Shown: positions 1 through 8,300 of the stretch, piece after piece
Position numbering within the stretch: the first letter of the stretch is position 1
Layout of the letters: the number at the start of each line of letters is the position of its first letter
Source of the DNA: Planctomyces sp. SH-PL62
Lineage (GTDB): Bacteria > Planctomycetota > Planctomycetia > Planctomycetales > Planctomycetaceae
Assembly (NCBI GenBank): GCA_945893045.1
Contig: CAMDEA010000091.1
Coordinates: 1 to 33,711, forward strand
Reading direction: 5' to 3'
DNA: 33,711 bases
Position numbers and translations under genes: made by a program
The notes under the pieces: generated by a model
The model's database searches: none
Told to the model about the DNA's origin: nothing
Seen by the model: the letters and a program-made list of their open reading frames with translations, nothing else

Positions 1-498
1 CAACCACTCGCGCGGGCCGAGTTCCACGACCGGATGCCGCAGCACGCTTTCCATTTCCGGGTTCTTCGGCAGATCGAACGGCTCACTCCACGTCAGGCCG
101 TCATCGCTGCTGAGCGAATACTGCGGGAAACGATTCTTGCCGCTCTTCAAGTTCTTATCGGGATACCAAGTGTTCCAGACGTGCAAGACTCGGCCATCGC
201 TGAGCGTCGTCAGCGCACCCGGATAAATGGAAAGCTTCGCGGTCGGAAGATACGCGGCCGGCTCGGACCACGTCTTGCCGCCATCCGTGGACCGGCACAG
301 CCGCATGTCCTTGGCTTCCGTCTGACAGTAGAGAACCAGCACGGTCCCATTCTTCGTGACGCACGCGGCCGGATGAATGTGCCCGCTCATGCCACTGCCC
401 AAACGGACGTAGCGCGGAGCCTCGTCGGCGAAACTCACCGAGCACATCCAGAAGCCGAAAACCACGACCGACCAAGACCGCCAAATCCGAGCTTGCAT
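1..498 (-). CDS. Sialidase/BNR-repeat secreted protein, N-terminal part (cut by window edge)
   Basis: The frame is open from an ATG at 498 to base 1 (166 codons) and continues outside the window. It begins with a short basic and hydrophobic export signal (MQARIWRSW... to ...CSVSFADEAP, about 24 residues). Two Asp-box (BNR) motifs follow, STDGGKTW and SSDDGLTW, which are the hallmark turns of six-bladed sialidase beta-propellers. A GGAGGA Shine-Dalgarno at 505-510 sits just upstream and supports the start. In planctomycetes such exo-alpha-sialidase-like proteins are usually secreted and linked to glycan degradation, but Asp boxes alone do not fix the substrate. The arginine triad and catalytic Asp/Tyr/Glu cannot be judged because the C-terminus is missing. 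The palindromic element at 515-640 lies immediately upstream. Confidence 0.8.
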   Translation of the reverse strand, partial: MQARIWRSWSVVVFGFWMCSVSFADEAPRYVRLGSGMSGHIHPAACVTKNGTVLVLYCQTEAKDMRLCRSTDGGKTWSEPAAYLPTAKLSIYPGALTTLSDGRVLHVWNTWYPDKNLKSGKNRFPQYSLSSDDGLTWSEPFDLPKNPEMESVLRHPVVELGPREWL

Positions 499-514
499 GT
501 TCGTTCCTCCCATT

Positions 515-640
515 TAGCAGCCTGCTAAAAAATGTAACCCGAAGCGTAAGCGAGGGAGTTCGACTCATGAAATCACGGCATTTGTGACCCTCGCTCACGC
601 TTCGGGTTACATGCCGCCCCATTTTTCAACGGGCTGTTAG
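515..640. repeat. Nested inverted-repeat element between divergent genes
   Basis: Core arms at 532-556 and 588-612 are 25 nt each with one mismatch (core AACCCGAAGCGTAAGCGAGG). They sit inside outer imperfect arms at 515-534 and 620-639 of the AGCAGCC...AAAAATG type. The element could fold into a long hairpin. It fills most of the gap between the sialidase-like gene (minus) and the amidohydrolase (plus), so any promoters for the two must lie in or beside it. No gene is encoded; a short open frame crossing it is a shadow. Confidence 0.85.
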
Positions 641-716
641 GCGACTCGCTCCTGCAACGCGGAGCCATTAAAAAGAGACCCACCTTGATTGTCACTCCTG
701 TTGACCGGGATCAGCC

Positions 717-1676
717 ATGTCCACACGCCGTGATTTTTTAGCATCGAGTTTCGGTTCCGGTGTTGCCGTGCTCACCGCGGCGCATCTCTTCGAGCGTTCG
801 GCACCAGCGGACGACAAGCCGCTGATGGTCGATTGCCACACACACTTCTACGACCCGACTCGGCCGGAAGGTGTTCCTTGGCCGGGTAAGAACGATGCCT
901 CGCTGTATCGCCCGGTGTTGCCGAAACATTTTCTGGAACAAGCGGCACCGCTGGGTGTCACGAAGACGGTCGTTGTCGAAGCCAGCCCGCGCGTTGAAGA
1001 CAATGCTTGGCTGCTGGAACTCGCCGCGAAGAATCCGTCGATCATCGGAGTCGTCGGCAACCTGACTCCGGGCCAGCCGGAGTTCGCCGGACATTTGAAA
1101 CGCTTCGCGGCCAACAAAATGTTTCGCGGCATCCGCGTGAATCACGGAGCCGTCAAAGCGGGACTCGATCAGCCGGAGTTCCTTGCCGACATTCGTCGTC
1201 TCAGCGACGCTGGCTTGGAACTCGACGTGAATGGCGGACCGGACATGCCGGCCGACGTCGCTCGCCTGGCTGAGAAGTTGCCAGAGTTGCGGATCGTCAT
1301 CAATCATCTCGGCAACGTGGATGTGGACGGAGCCGAACCGCCGCAAGCCTGGCGTGACGGGATGCGTGCCGCCGCGAAGCACGCGCGAGTGTTCTGCAAA
1401 GTCTCGGCGCTTGTCGAACATGCCAAGCCAAAATCCGGCGAGAAGAAGGTGCCCGAAGACATCGAGTTCTACCGGCCGATCCTCGACACGATCTGGAACA
1501 TCTTCGGCGACGATCGCCTGATCTATGGCAGCAACTGGCCTGTCAGCGACCGGGCCGCGTCGTACAAAGTGTTGTTCTCGATCGTAAATCAGTACGTAAC
1601 CGCGCGCGGGCGAGCGACTTCCGAAAAGTTCTTCTGGAAGAACGCTCAAGCGGCCTACAAATATTCGAACGCTTAG
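717..1676 (+). CDS. Tat-exported amidohydrolase (TIM-barrel metal-dependent hydrolase, Amidohydro_2)
   Basis: This 319-residue protein opens with a twin-arginine signal (STRRDFLASS, then a hydrophobic stretch to about residue 24), so it is probably folded and metallated before export. The mature part starts with the HxH metal motif DCHTHFYDP (His41 and His43), followed by VINHLGN (His197) and IYGSNWPVSD (270-278). In many Amidohydro_2 enzymes the last motif reads GSDWP. The Asn variant is noted, with Asp278 nearby as an alternative metal ligand. The family hydrolyses lactones or decarboxylates small acids; the substrate cannot be named. No strong Shine-Dalgarno is visible. The gene converges on the caspase-like gene, with an inverted repeat between them. 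Confidence 0.85.
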   Translation: MSTRRDFLASSFGSGVAVLTAAHLFERSAPADDKPLMVDCHTHFYDPTRPEGVPWPGKNDASLYRPVLPKHFLEQAAPLGVTKTVVVEASPRVEDNAWLLELAAKNPSIIGVVGNLTPGQPEFAGHLKRFAANKMFRGIRVNHGAVKAGLDQPEFLADIRRLSDAGLELDVNGGPDMPADVARLAEKLPELRIVINHLGNVDVDGAEPPQAWRDGMRAAAKHARVFCKVSALVEHAKPKSGEKKVPEDIEFYRPILDTIWNIFGDDRLIYGSNWPVSDRAASYKVLFSIVNQYVTARGRATSEKFFWKNAQAAYKYSNA

Positions 1677-1697
1677 CGCCCAATTCGGCCCGCGCTT

Positions 1698-1783
1698 ATC
1701 CGTGCTCCGGCCCTGCCATCCGTGCGGCACTTCAATTCCAGGAACGCAGGGTTTCGCACGGATGGCAGAGCCGGGGCACGGAT
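1698..1783. repeat. Inverted repeat between convergent genes, possible bidirectional terminator
   Basis: Arms 1698-1726 and 1755-1783 are 29 nt with two mismatches, both able to form G-U pairs in RNA (core CCATCCGTGCG). The loop is 28 nt. The element sits between the amidohydrolase stop (1676) and the caspase-like stop (1807), where it could end transcription from both sides. No T-tract follows, so intrinsic termination is not certain. Confidence 0.8.
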
Positions 1784-1806
1784 GAACGACACGCGGCGCA
1801 ATTGTC

Positions 1807-2793
1807 TCAGCGTGTTTCGCTCTTCGCAGCGGTCTCATAGAGCCGGGCCAGTTCGACGAGCAGCGGTTCGATCTGTTGCAGGTACTCGTCTTCCGCGAGT
1901 TGCGACTTGCGCTGTCGTAGTTCGGCTAACTCGGCTTCGAGTTCATCTCGCCGCGCGCGATGAGTCGCCGAGAGCTGTTCTTCGCGTGGACTGTGAACCA
2001 AATGCAGCCGAGCGGCGCGTGTGCCATCCACCGCGGCTCCATTCTTCGCCGAGTTTGTCGCGCGGATGCCTTGAAACCAATCGGCCGGTGTGCCGAGCTT
2101 GTCGCCGTTGTCGTCGAGCAAAGCATGCTCAGTCATCAAGCGGCCTTCGCTGGCGTAGAACTCGTTCACACGAGACGACGCCAGCAAGAACGCTTCCAGC
2201 AGCGACGTCTGTTCGTCCTTGTCGAGATCGGCTTTGGGATCGCTGATCGCAGCGGAGAGGTAATCCCCGAACCGCGCGAAGTTGTATTCGTGGCCGCTCT
2301 TCGTGGCCGCGATGACGACTCGATTCGGTCCAGAGAGTTCGTTCAAGAACGGTCCGCTGCTGCTCGTGCAATTGATGATCGCGATGGGCCGCTCCACCGG
2401 CTTGAGCCATTCGGCCAACTCGCCAGCCGAGACATCAGGGCCTCGCAGATTGAATCGCGCGACCTTGCCATCAAACGTCCCGTGACCAATCAGGATCAAC
2501 CACAACGGCTCGGCCTGCGCTCGTGCCGGGTCTCTCGACCCCGCCGCTTCGGACAACCGCTGCTTCAACAAGTCGCGGTCGTCCGTTTTGCCGGCGGCAT
2601 CGAAGCCGATCAGAGTGAACTCTGCGTGTCCCCGTTTCGCTGCGTCATTCCAGCGTGTCGCCCACTGACGAAATTGCTGGCCATATTCATCGGCCCCCTC
2701 CGCGCCGACAACGACCAAGACCTGGCTTCGTGGCGTCTCGATCGTCGGATCAGCCCAGCCTGCGGAACACAACAGCATCAGGAAAGCGGTCAT
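1807..2793 (-). CDS. Caspase/legumain-like (clan CD) cysteine peptidase-like protein
   Basis: This 328-residue protein is the last gene of the MoxR block. A short signal (MTAFLMLLCSAGWA) is followed by a Rossmann-like alpha/beta fold. LILIGHGTFDG puts a His at 104, and IAIINCTSSSG puts a Cys at 142 after a hydrophobic strand. This is the His...Cys layout of clan CD peptidases (caspases, legumain C13, gingipain), where the motifs are HG and (A/N)C. An acidic segment at 188-235 (DLDKDEQTSLLEA, DDNGDKLG) resembles C13 family sequence. The C-terminus (about 270-328) is a charged helical tail, probably a coiled coil. AAGGA lies upstream of the ATG. Activity is inferred from motifs only. Weak similarity to a non-peptidase CHAT-like fold is the main alternative. 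Confidence 0.65.
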   Translation of the reverse strand: MTAFLMLLCSAGWADPTIETPRSQVLVVVGAEGADEYGQQFRQWATRWNDAAKRGHAEFTLIGFDAAGKTDDRDLLKQRLSEAAGSRDPARAQAEPLWLILIGHGTFDGKVARFNLRGPDVSAGELAEWLKPVERPIAIINCTSSSGPFLNELSGPNRVVIAATKSGHEYNFARFGDYLSAAISDPKADLDKDEQTSLLEAFLLASSRVNEFYASEGRLMTEHALLDDNGDKLGTPADWFQGIRATNSAKNGAAVDGTRAARLHLVHSPREEQLSATHRARRDELEAELAELRQRKSQLAEDEYLQQIEPLLVELARLYETAAKSETR

Positions 2794-2814
2794 TCGAGTG
2801 GTCCTTGGTTTCCT

Positions 2815-2888
2815 ATCCGTGTCCTTCCGTGAAATCCGTGGTCTCCGTGTTTTCTCTCATCCCCTTGAAGAACACGGAAGACACGGAT
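2815..2888. repeat. Imperfect inverted repeat in gene gap (CCGTG family)
   Basis: A run of TCCGTG/TTCCGTG motifs (2815-2851) faces its complement at 2871-2888. The best stem is 2834-2851 with 2871-2888, matching at 15 of 18 positions. It lies in the gap between the GATase1-like gene (stop at 2900) and the caspase-like gene (start at 2793), just after the upstream stop. Confidence 0.65.
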
Positions 2889-2899
2889 GGCGCGGATAT

Positions 2900-5251
2900 T
2901 CACGGCATTCCGCGCCAACGTCTCAATCCCCATTCGCCGATCAGGCAGGTGATCGCCAGCAGAAACACTGACGATTGATGCCACAGCGGGTACGTCCAAG
3001 TTTCGGTGACGGGAATCTTGCGGTTCGGCAGGCTGCTGACGAATTGATCGAGGTCGTCGGCTGAGATCACTTCGCCACCGGTCTGCTTCGCGAGCTGTTC
3101 CAACAGCGGGCGATTGACGGCGAGCGTCCGGAATTCTTCGGTTTGTGGTTCGACTGTCCAACCGATTTCGCGCTGGCCGACTTCGCTGCCATCGGCGGCG
3201 GTGACGGCGATGGTTGCTCGATAGACACCGGGAGCACGCGGCGCGAACAGCGCTTCGTATTGGCCGGGCGAACGGTCGCTACTCTCGGCGACCAACTCAA
3301 TCTTGTGACCGTCGGGAGTCTGCACTCGCAGCGCGACGTTCGCGTTGTCGAGCGGCTCGAACTGCGCGTCTCTCGCGCGCACGAGCACTTGGACGGCAGG
3401 CGTCGATCCGGTTGAGCTGCGCCGCGATTCCACTTCAACGCGGCCCGGCACGTCGCTGACCAGCCAGCGCACCGTTTGCCGCCAGGACTTTTCGAGATCG
3501 CTTTCTGCGTGATCGGTGCGTTTCAGATTCCAACGCCATAGATCGCCGATCAGCAGCGCGGCAGTACGGCCTCGGCCGAACGGTTGTACGACCAGCGCGG
3601 GAGATTCCTTGCCGTCAGCGCTCGTCACTTGCGCGAGCACCGACGCTCCCGGCTTGATCGACTGCACGCCGTTGAGACTTTTGAAATCTGGCATCGACGT
3701 CAGACGCTTCGATTCATCAGTTTCGTTGGTTCGCAGACGAACCCACGGTTGCAGCCAGCCTTCGCGGCTCAGCAGCAGGCGATAACCCGCATCCGCGGCC
3801 GTCGGGTCGCCGCGATCCAGATAGACCGGCAGCATGTCGCCGACCGCCGTTCGCTGATAACCTCCTTCGCCAAACGAATGACTGCCGCCGAGCATCAACA
3901 GCCCGCCGCCGCGCCGGCTGACGAACTGCTGCAACAGCGACAATTGGTCCTGCGTGAAGAACGCCGCCTCGATGTCGTCGAGGATGACCGCGTGATATTG
4001 GAAGAGGTCGTCGGAGCTTTTTGGGAAACCGCCGCGCAGCTCGTCGGCGTCTTTCGTGCCGAGCCGGATCAGCACCGGCTGATCGTAATTCTCGGCCTGC
4101 TCGTCCTTGTTGCCGAAACCCTTAAACAGCGGGTTCGATCGCTCGCCACGATTGAGGAACGCGAACTTCGGCTCTTTCTTCGCGATCCGCACCATGCCGA
4201 TCAGTTTGACTTCGTCGTCCTCGTCGAGCGCTCGCCGCAAGAATTTGAATTCCCAATTCGGACGGCCGCCGACATACAGCACTCGGAACGGCCCGCCGCC
4301 GCGATCGACTGTGACGATGCGACGATTGTTCGCGAGTGTCGCCTCTTTTGAAGTCGTGTCGCTCTCCGTCAGCCTTTCCTCGCCGTTCAAAAAAGCCTGC
4401 ACGGTGAAAAAGCTGATGCCTGACTTCTCCGGCTTCAACAAAAACCGTTGCACGGACGGCTCGCCGTCAATCAATCGCTCGACCTTCCGCCGTTCGACTT
4501 CCTCGCCCGCTTCATTGAGCACTCGCAAGCCGACCTCTTTGCCGGAGACCGCGCGGCCTTCCAGCGTCGCCGTGATCGTGACCGGAGCCGCCTCGAAATT
4601 TGTTTGACTGACCGCCACTTGCGAGACCGACAGATCGACCAACCCGCTGTCAGCGCCAATCGTCACGGGGTACACCGGCGGGAGTTTTTGCTTCGCATCG
4701 AGCGTGACATCCGTCAGATCGGTCCCGTTGCCGTCGGTCAGCAACAAGATGCCCGCGACCGGCTGCCCTCGAAAGCGATCGGCCAGCGCGATCAGCGTGC
4801 CGTTGATCGCCGACGCTTCGCCATCCAGCGTCAATTCGGCAAACGCCTTCACCGGCCGCACGTTCGTGTCGAACGCATACCGCCGCACATCGAAGTCCTG
4901 GGCCAGCCGAGTCAACCACGAGGACTCTTCCGCCAACCCCGCCTTCATCGCCTGTCCGCGAGACTGTCGGTTGCCGCTGTCCGACAACTGTAGGCTGCGG
5001 CTGTTGTCAGCGACGACGAGAAACAAATTGCTCCCCGGCCGCGGCCGAGTCCCCGTGAAGAGCGGCTCCACCAGACAGACCGCCAGCGCGACGATCCCAA
5101 TCCCCTTGAGCACTGCCGCCACCCCGCGCACCCACGACCGCGAACCGCCTCGACGATACGACCAAATCACGACCGCCAAAGCGACAATCAACAACAACAT
5201 GGCCCCACCGAGCCAGTGACGCGCTCCCAAGGTCACTTCGGCGAGAATCAT
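2900..5251 (-). CDS. Membrane protein with VWA-like and GATase1-like domains (MoxR-cluster partner)
   Basis: The protein has 783 residues. Two membrane segments lie near the N-terminus (about 14-32 and 43-62) and one near the C-terminus (HQSSVFLLAITCLIGEWGL). After the second segment, LFLVVADNSRS looks like a VWA-type strand with an incomplete DxSxS. The middle holds a glutamine-amidotransferase-like fold: VILDDIEAAFF, then RRGGGLLMLGGSHSFGEGGY. No catalytic Cys is seen at the usual elbow, so it is probably a non-enzymatic binding module facing the periplasm. ATG at 5251 is preceded by GGAG. Large TM-VWA-GATase1-like proteins are regular members of MoxR/DUF58/BatA clusters, which fits its place seventh in this block. 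Confidence 0.75.
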   Translation of the reverse strand: MILAEVTLGARHWLGGAMLLLIVALAVVIWSYRRGGSRSWVRGVAAVLKGIGIVALAVCLVEPLFTGTRPRPGSNLFLVVADNSRSLQLSDSGNRQSRGQAMKAGLAEESSWLTRLAQDFDVRRYAFDTNVRPVKAFAELTLDGEASAINGTLIALADRFRGQPVAGILLLTDGNGTDLTDVTLDAKQKLPPVYPVTIGADSGLVDLSVSQVAVSQTNFEAAPVTITATLEGRAVSGKEVGLRVLNEAGEEVERRKVERLIDGEPSVQRFLLKPEKSGISFFTVQAFLNGEERLTESDTTSKEATLANNRRIVTVDRGGGPFRVLYVGGRPNWEFKFLRRALDEDDEVKLIGMVRIAKKEPKFAFLNRGERSNPLFKGFGNKDEQAENYDQPVLIRLGTKDADELRGGFPKSSDDLFQYHAVILDDIEAAFFTQDQLSLLQQFVSRRGGGLLMLGGSHSFGEGGYQRTAVGDMLPVYLDRGDPTAADAGYRLLLSREGWLQPWVRLRTNETDESKRLTSMPDFKSLNGVQSIKPGASVLAQVTSADGKESPALVVQPFGRGRTAALLIGDLWRWNLKRTDHAESDLEKSWRQTVRWLVSDVPGRVEVESRRSSTGSTPAVQVLVRARDAQFEPLDNANVALRVQTPDGHKIELVAESSDRSPGQYEALFAPRAPGVYRATIAVTAADGSEVGQREIGWTVEPQTEEFRTLAVNRPLLEQLAKQTGGEVISADDLDQFVSSLPNRKIPVTETWTYPLWHQSSVFLLAITCLIGEWGLRRWRGMP

Positions 5252-5268
5252 GCTGCACTCCGTTGTTC

Positions 5269-5380
5269 TGTCCGGCTGATGGCCGAAAGCTGATGGCTGA
5301 TGGCCGTGATCTCAACTTTGACGCCTTCGATTTTGGGATAACAGCCATCAGCTTTCAGCCCACAGCCATCGGCCGGACAA
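5269..5380. repeat. Inverted repeat in gene gap (GCTGATGGCTG family, copy 1)
   Basis: Left arm about 5269-5307 and right arm about 5341-5380 share blocks such as AAAGCTGATGGCTG and TCCGGC(T/C)GATGGC, with an indel between them. The same family occurs at 13015-13120 with a different loop. It begins 5 nt after the stop of the DUF4175-like gene and ends about 18 nt before the next start. Confidence 0.8.
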
Positions 5381-5385
5381 GATGG

Positions 5386-8300
5386 TTACTTGCCGCTGCC
5401 CAGGCGTTCGTAGTAGCGGCGGGTCTTTTCGGAATACTTGGGCGGCACCGGATCGCGGTCGAGCGGCACGATGGCTTGTTTTGAGTTGCGGCGCAGCAAC
5501 TCGTCCGACACACGGTTCGATAATTCGACGAGCGGTTCGGCGACGTTGACTCGGACAAGTCCCCAGTTCGGTTCCTTCGAGTGACGCTTGAACTCGGCAC
5601 GGATCGCGCGAGCTTGATCGCGGATGCGCGCGGCTTCGGCGCGCAGTTCGGGATCGTCCACCATTTCCTCGACATCGCGCAAACGATCGGACCACTTCAG
5701 AAAATCTTCGCCAGTGATCGGCGCGGACTCGCGGTTCGCGCCCCCCTCGAACTGCTGAGGACCACCCGCTTGATTGTTGTCCGACAAACGTGGAGCGCCT
5801 CGCTGGCCGCGTTGACTCGGTTGTGGCTGTCCCGGCTGACGCTGACCTTCTTGCGGTTGCTCGCTCGGTTGGCCTTGTTGGCCGGGTTGCTGTCCCGGTT
5901 GAGGTTGTCCGCCTTGAGCTTGTCCCGGTTGACGTTCACTGGGCTGCGGCTGCCCCGGTTGTTGTCCGTTTGGTTGTTGACCGGGCTGTCGCTCACCCGG
6001 TTGTTGTCCGGATTGTCGTTCGCCGGGCTGTTGCCCCGTGCCGCGTTGCTGTCCGGGCTGTTGACCTTCTTGCGGTGGTTGCTCACCGGGTCGCTGACCA
6101 TTGGGTTGTTGACCGTTCGGCCGCTGTCCTGGTTGACGTTCGCCATTCTGATTTTCACCCGGACGTCGCTCGCCAGGTCGTTGCTCATTGCCTTTCTCAC
6201 CCTCTCCCTCTCTCCCCTTCTCTCCCTCTTGAGCCGGCCGCTCGCGCGGCAACTGCGATCCCTCCGCCGGCGCATTGCGAGCAATCTCGCGGTTCAACTC
6301 CTGCGAAAGATTCTTCAACTCTTCGCGAGCGCGCCGCAGCGCTTCGGTCTCATCGCCGAGCACCGCCTCAGCCGCCTTCTCGACCCCTTCTTTCAACTGA
6401 GTGATTCCGCGTCCGGCGATCTTTTCCACTTGTTGAGCGTCCTGCATCAGCCCGCGTTGCAGCGAACGGCCGGCGGCGTCCAGTGCGCGATCGACGTTTT
6501 GGCTTTGCAGGTTGCGAGTCGTGTCGTACAGCCGCTCGGTCAGCAGCGGTTCGGTCTGCTCCGCCTCCTCGATGGTCTGCTTCATGCGTTCGGTGAGGTT
6601 GGTCAGCTTTTCTTTTTGCTCGGTCAAACCTTTGACGATCGCGTCGGCGGGGTTGTCTTCCCGCAGCGATTTCTTGCTCTTGCCGTCCCCCTTTGAAGCG
6701 TCAGGCTGAACGGCTTCCGAGAGCTTCTCCGACAGCTTCTTCTGCTCCTGATCGAGTTCACGGGCCGACTGACGCATCTCGCGCATCTCTTCGTTGAAGC
6801 GGTTCGAGGCGCGGCGGCGGAACTCGTTGCGGAGTTCCTCGAAGTCTTTCTCCGCGCGAGTTCCCGACGCGGCGGCCTGCGTGACCTGTTCCTTCTCCAG
6901 CGCCTCGGACGCGCGGCGGACTTGATCGCGAGTCTGTTCGAGCTGCTGCCGTTCGTCGGACATGCGTTCTTGGTTTTCGGCGGTCTCCATACGCGACTGC
7001 AATTCGTCGGTATCGCGGAGCACCTGCTTTTGCTCGTCTTGCAACCGCTTGAGTTGCTGCTTGACCTCTTCGCGGCGTTCGGCGGTTTGAGCTTCCTGCA
7101 ACGCCGTCTGCAAATCCTTCAGCCGTTCGTTGAGATCGTGCTGCCGCTGAGCCAATTCCTTCAGACGATTGAGCACCTGCCGATTCTCGCGGTCCTCGGC
7201 CGATTCTTGCTGCTGTTGCTGAGCCTGCCGCTGAGTTTCGTAGCGGTTCTCTTCGTTCTTGAGATCAAGCTGCTGCATCTGCTGCCGTTGCTGCTGCGAG
7301 CGGGCTTGCGCTTGGCTTTGCTGACTGCTTGATTGTTGCTGTTGCTGCTGGCGGACGACTTCATGCTCACGAGCACGCAGCTTGAGCAACGCCTGATACG
7401 CCGACTGCTCGGCCACGAGCGCCGGCTGCAGCGGTGCGGCGGCGTTGCCTTTGAGCGGCACGGCGCTAGCCGCCGGTGTCGTCATCGGTTCTCGACCGGC
7501 GGCTAGCGCCTTGCCGCTCAGTTCGTGAGCAGCCATCAACTGCTGGACCGCTTCCAACATCGCGGCGATGACCGCATCGACGTGCGCTTGCGATTGTTCG
7601 TCAGTCACTTTCTCAGCGAGGGCTTTCGACTTCTCCAGCAATGCGTTCTGCGCCGTCACGAGTTGTGCGACGTCTTCGGCAAACGGCTCGGTCGTTTTGG
7701 AACCGGTCTCACGGCGGATCAGTTTCCAGGTCGCATTGATGATGTCCTTTTGGTTCTGAGCCAACTGCTGAGCCTGTTGCCCGGCCGGGCTGTTCTGCTG
7801 TTGCTGCTGCTTCTGTTGTTGCTGGCCGCCCGGCGGTTGTTGACCCTGTCGGAAGATTTCCTCGAAGTGCCGGACCTCGGCGAAGAACATGTCGCTCGAA
7901 GTGCGTCGCACGTTTCCGTCTGGACCGAAGTCTTCGGCCCAGAAGTGATACGACAGCAATTGATCCGGCTCGGCCTTGAGTTCCTCGAACTTGATCGCGT
8001 TGGCGATCTCATGTTTTTGCTTCGCGGCGGCGTTCTCACCGAGGATCACATCGACGGCCTGCTGCCCGGCGATCGCGAAGCTGACACCCATCCGCTTCAA
8101 GCCGAAGTCGTCCCACGCGGTCGCTTTCAGATCGAGTTCTTCCAGCGGCGAGACTTCCAAGTCCTTCGCCGGCTGCACGAGCTTCAGCGTCGGCGGTTTG
8201 TTCGGCACCACGTTGATCGAGATTTCCGACTGCTCGACGTTCTTGCGTCCGGCGTCGTCGATCAGTTCGAGTTTCAAGCGTTGAGATTTCTCGGCGGTGA

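Noticed and set aside
738..1838. 366-codon minus-strand frame over the amidohydrolase
   Set aside because: Shadow of the Tat-exported hydrolase.
5581..6696. Long plus-strand frame rich in Leu and Arg opposite the PGQ region
   Set aside because: It is the antisense of low-complexity coding DNA; composition is set by the repeat, with no motif or Shine-Dalgarno.
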